A DNA stretch of 64,000 nt from positions 434,001-498,000 of the forward strand of contig JASGJE010000002.1 of NCBI GenBank assembly GCA_049840875.1, given 5' to 3'. A program made the position numbers and the translations under genes. Positions 61,405 to 64,000 of this stretch are shown here, in pieces. The notes under the pieces were generated by a model, which did no database searches, had not been told where the DNA came from, and saw nothing but the letters and a program-made list of their open reading frames with translations. This stretch comes from JAFDYH01 sp049840875. Lineage in GTDB: Bacteria > Bacteroidota > Bacteroidia > Chitinophagales > Chitinophagaceae. Numbering within the stretch: the stretch's first letter is position 1; each line of letters begins with the position of its first letter.

Positions 61405-62625
61405 ATGAACAGAAAATTAATACTTGCGGCAACAGCAATCATTTGCCTGGGCTTCATAAGCCATTCGCAAAGCAAACATTCATCGTTCTCGAACTCCAGC
61501 AATAACGGCCACTCATCAATGACGATCACTGATGATAACCTCAACTTTAATTTCTCCTATACAAATGGTGAGGAGATTTCTTTTACAGACGATGAAAAAG
61601 GGTTCAGGACATTTCCTGATGACGGCATCCTCCGCTATTCAAAAGATGGAAAAAAACTGACTGTAACGAAAGATGCCTCGGGTAATATTGTTTATGAAAT
61701 ACATGGCGGCGATAAAAAAACATCATTGACCGAAGATGAAAAGAATTTTGTCGGAACAGTTATCAGGGTAATGATAGAATATGGAATAGGTGCGAAGGAC
61801 CGTGTTGCCCGGTTATACAAGAACGGCGGCACGAAAGCAGTGATGGATGAAGTAAAGAATATGAAGACCGATTATGTGAGGGCGATATACCTCCAGTTTT
61901 TGTTGTCAACTAATAACCTGTCAGCAACTGATATGACGGCCATCGCAAATGATGCACAATCGCTGATCAGTTCAGATTATGAAAAAGGAAAACTGCTGGA
62001 AGCATTTTCCTCGAAATATCTCAGTAATGCCACTACTGCAAAAGCTTTTCTTGATGCTGTAAAAAGTATTCGGTCCGACTACGAAAAAGCAAAAGCGGTA
62101 AAATCAATTCTGCACCAGGAACTCACGGATGAACAATTTACTGCAGTTATAGAAGTAGCAAATACGGTGAGCTCAGACTATGAAAAAGCGGGTGTGCTCA
62201 ATGAAGTAATTGCAAACAATAAAATATCTCCGGCGCGTTTTACTGAACTATTGCATGCGACCGCAAAAATCTCCAGTGATTATGAAAAAGCAGGTGTGTT
62301 GAAAAAGGTATTTGAAACAAATGTAAGGGTACCAGAAAATGCTTTTGTCGAAACATTGGGAGCTACTGCATCGATAGGCAGTGATTATGAGAAATCGGGA
62401 GTGCTAAAGAAGATCGCGGAATCAGAAATAAAGTCTGATGAGAATTGGGCAAGCCTTATTAACGCAACTGCAAAGCTGGGAGCGGACTATGAAAAAGGAG
62501 AGACACTCCGCTTCATTGCAACAAGAATGCCGTCTACAGATGCCGTGAAAGATGCTTATCTGAAATCTGCGAAAACGATCGGGGCTGATTATGAGTACGG
62601 CAAAACGATAAGAGCGTTGAAATAG
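61405..62625 (+). CDS. Secreted protein with eight DYEK helical repeats
   Basis: A 406-residue exported protein. I use the ATG at 61405 for the signal peptide ('LILAATAIICLGFISHSQS'). Residues about 25-105 form a beta-rich N-terminal part, and about 145-406 contain eight tandem repeats of 33-35 residues, each with the motif (S/T/A)-D-Y at residues 156, 191, 225, 258, 292, 327, 361 and 395, mostly 'SDYEKA'. The rest of each unit is helical, as in HEAT-like solenoids. The spacing is highly regular. The unit resembles repeats attached to some M56-type and anti-sigma-related proteins, but no enzymatic domain is present; function unknown. Confidence 0.75.
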   Translation: MNRKLILAATAIICLGFISHSQSKHSSFSNSSNNGHSSMTITDDNLNFNFSYTNGEEISFTDDEKGFRTFPDDGILRYSKDGKKLTVTKDASGNIVYEIHGGDKKTSLTEDEKNFVGTVIRVMIEYGIGAKDRVARLYKNGGTKAVMDEVKNMKTDYVRAIYLQFLLSTNNLSATDMTAIANDAQSLISSDYEKGKLLEAFSSKYLSNATTAKAFLDAVKSIRSDYEKAKAVKSILHQELTDEQFTAVIEVANTVSSDYEKAGVLNEVIANNKISPARFTELLHATAKISSDYEKAGVLKKVFETNVRVPENAFVETLGATASIGSDYEKSGVLKKIAESEIKSDENWASLINATAKLGADYEKGETLRFIATRMPSTDAVKDAYLKSAKTIGADYEYGKTIRALK

Positions 62626-62690
62626 CCGGTTTCGTATCGCCCTTTGTTACGCCGTTTTTTTTCATTGAATACCAGATTTTATTGCACTCA

Positions 62691-63848
62691 ATGCGAATCA
62701 GCTTCTTATTTATCTTTTTGCTATTAGTAATAGAGCATAAAGTTGTTGCCCAGAAGAAGGGCAATGATTTTCCAATCTTTGATCATAGCTTATTGTTAGA
62801 AACAAAAGCTGATACAACTGCGAATGTGAGTTTCGCTGATTTTAATGGAGATGGTCATCCGGATATTTTATTGGTGAAAGGAAGACATTGGCCAATCGTT
62901 GACAGGGTTCTTCTCGGTGATGGTAAAGGCAACATACAACGGGCTTATGATCTCAGTACGATAGCAGACCGTTCTTACACCGGCGCGGTGGCAGATTTTA
63001 ATGGAGATGGTTTTCCGGATATCGCTATCAGCAATGATGCGCCGGATAAAAAGCTTATTTATTTTAATGATGGGAAGGGCAATTTTAAAACAGGTTCGGA
63101 GTTCGGACTACCGGAATGGCCTACACGAAATATATCGATTGCTGATATCAATGCTGATGGATGGCCTGACATTATCCTGGCAAACAGGGGTGACTCCGGA
63201 AGCACTGTAAACTACATTTGTTTAAACCAGGGCAAGGGACAATTTAGTAATAGTTGTATTCCTGTTGCAAGGTATCCAACGACAACGATAGCTGCAGCCG
63301 ACATGAACAGGGATGGTATTATCGATCTTGTAGTACCCCATCGCGATGGCGGACAAAGTTATGTTTACATTGGTGATTCAAACCGGCAGTATTCCGATAA
63401 TCGTCGCATCCCATTTGGCCCCACTGACGCTACAATTCGCGTAGCAGCTGCCGCAGATTTTAATGGAGATGCGATTCCTGACATCGCAACGATTGATGAG
63501 AATAAAGGGGTAACTATTTATTACGGGCAAAATGGGAGCGCATACTCTGCAGGAATTTCTCTGGCATCAGCAAAACCTGTTCCGTATGCACTGGCAATCG
63601 CTGATCTCAATAAGGATGGAAAAATGGACATCATCGTCGGTCATATAGAAGCTCCGTCTACAATATTTTATAATAATGGTGATGGCCGCGTCTTTACACC
63701 GGTTTTATTCGGTGATTCAGAAGGAACAGTGTACGGCTTTGCTATTGGCGATTTTAATGGTGATAAAATACCCGACATTGCTGCTGCCCGTTCAGAAGGC
63801 AGGAATGTGTTATACTTTGGAAATAACAGTTCCAAAAGGCGCAAATGA
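62691..63848 (+). CDS. Secreted FG-GAP/VCBS-repeat protein
   Basis: A 385-residue exported protein. The ATG at 62691 opens the signal peptide ('FLFIFLLLVIEHKVVAQ'). Seven FG-GAP-type repeats follow, each with a calcium-binding D-x-[ND]-x-D/A-G-x-x-D motif ('DFNGDGHPDILL', 'DFNGDGFPDIAI', 'DINADGWPDIIL', 'DMNRDGIIDLVV', 'DFNGDAIPDIAT', 'DLNKDGKMDIIV', 'DFNGDKIPDIAA'). A seven-bladed integrin-like propeller is predicted. Such proteins bind ligands or matrix at the cell surface. It is 65 bp after the DYEK-repeat gene in the same direction and may be cotranscribed. Confidence 0.9.
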   Translation: MRISFLFIFLLLVIEHKVVAQKKGNDFPIFDHSLLLETKADTTANVSFADFNGDGHPDILLVKGRHWPIVDRVLLGDGKGNIQRAYDLSTIADRSYTGAVADFNGDGFPDIAISNDAPDKKLIYFNDGKGNFKTGSEFGLPEWPTRNISIADINADGWPDIILANRGDSGSTVNYICLNQGKGQFSNSCIPVARYPTTTIAAADMNRDGIIDLVVPHRDGGQSYVYIGDSNRQYSDNRRIPFGPTDATIRVAAAADFNGDAIPDIATIDENKGVTIYYGQNGSAYSAGISLASAKPVPYALAIADLNKDGKMDIIVGHIEAPSTIFYNNGDGRVFTPVLFGDSEGTVYGFAIGDFNGDKIPDIAAARSEGRNVLYFGNNSSKRRK

Positions 63849-63918
63849 TCAGCCGTTGTAATCATTCCTTGCATAGCAAACCGGCACAGGTTTCCCGATT
63901 TGTGTCCTGATGTATCTG

Positions 63919-63999
63919 TTAATTGTCGCTTTCTTTCATCGAATTTAACCTGACGACCGTACCAAGGGTATTTGCAAATTTGTTGGTCTGTTTTCTTCC
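63919..63999 (-). CDS. Possible 3' end of a minus-strand gene
   Basis: A minus-strand frame is open from the window edge to a TAA at 63919-63921 and would give the last 26 residues of a protein ending 'RLNSMKESDN'. Convergent orientation to the FG-GAP gene is plausible, but too little is present to identify it. The 70 bp between them shows no clear terminator. Confidence 0.25.
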   Translation of the reverse strand, partial: GRKQTNKFANTLGTVVRLNSMKESDN

Positions 64000-64000
64000 T

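Noticed and set aside
63668..63874. Minus-strand frame over the end of the FG-GAP gene
   Set aside because: It is antisense to clear calcium-binding repeats and lacks any domain.

Overview
The window looks like a chromosomal segment of a Bacteroidota bacterium, probably a Chitinophagaceae-type glycan degrader. The evidence is two SusC/SusD pairs, an ECF sigma / FecR anti-sigma / STN-domain SusC cascade, candidate promoters of the Bacteroidota type (TTTG, about 20 bp, TAnnTTTG), weak Shine-Dalgarno sites, and many secreted glycosidases, sulfatases and FG-GAP proteins. The DNA is moderately AT-rich throughout. I see no rRNA, tRNA, CRISPR array, transposase or prophage gene.

Layout. (1) 0-3.6 kb: a small helical protein, a CBM9-like protein, an orphan GAF histidine kinase and a secreted dienelactone hydrolase. 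(2) 3.6-15 kb: a stand-alone SusC-type N-terminal domain faces a rightward operon of SusC, SusD, three different S1 sulfatases, two tiny membrane proteins and a sterol-desaturase-type hydroxylase. The divergent region holds two almost identical 19-bp inverted repeats, a 24-bp perfect palindrome, a cysteine-rich leader ORF and a nested RNA hairpin. No glycosidase is present, so I suggest an organosulfate (sulfur-scavenging) locus. (3) 15-27.8 kb: an FtsX-type permease; a ThuA / PQQ-dehydrogenase / cytochrome c giant with a second ThuA protein, divergent from a NUDIX-type regulator; an APH-fold kinase; a GMC dehydrogenase with its small subunit; and an MscS channel. (4) 28-46.7 kb, all on the minus strand: sigma, FecR, SusC, SusD, terminator, then propeller-toroid protein, GH20, NagX-like acyltransferase, second propeller-toroid protein, GH30 and GH5. 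This combination fits a fungal cell-wall (chitin plus beta-glucan) utilisation locus. (5) 47-54.6 kb, plus strand: a sugar(-acid) catabolic cluster with a KGPDC/HPS-type decarboxylase, a zinc-type dehydrogenase, an SDR, a TIM-barrel isomerase, an FHS-family permease and a ROK kinase, followed by a secreted CE15 glucuronoyl esterase. (6) 54.6-64 kb: a gene-free stretch with 24-bp tandem repeats, then mostly unlinked genes: a six-hairpin glycosidase, an IolG-like dehydrogenase, an acyltransferase, a VOC protein, two membrane proteins, a GNAT, an eight-repeat DYEK protein and an FG-GAP protein.

Together the genes describe outer-membrane capture and periplasmic or surface breakdown of complex organic matter, with inner-membrane uptake and oxidation of the released sugars. 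The most unusual part is the control region at 4.08-4.64 kb.
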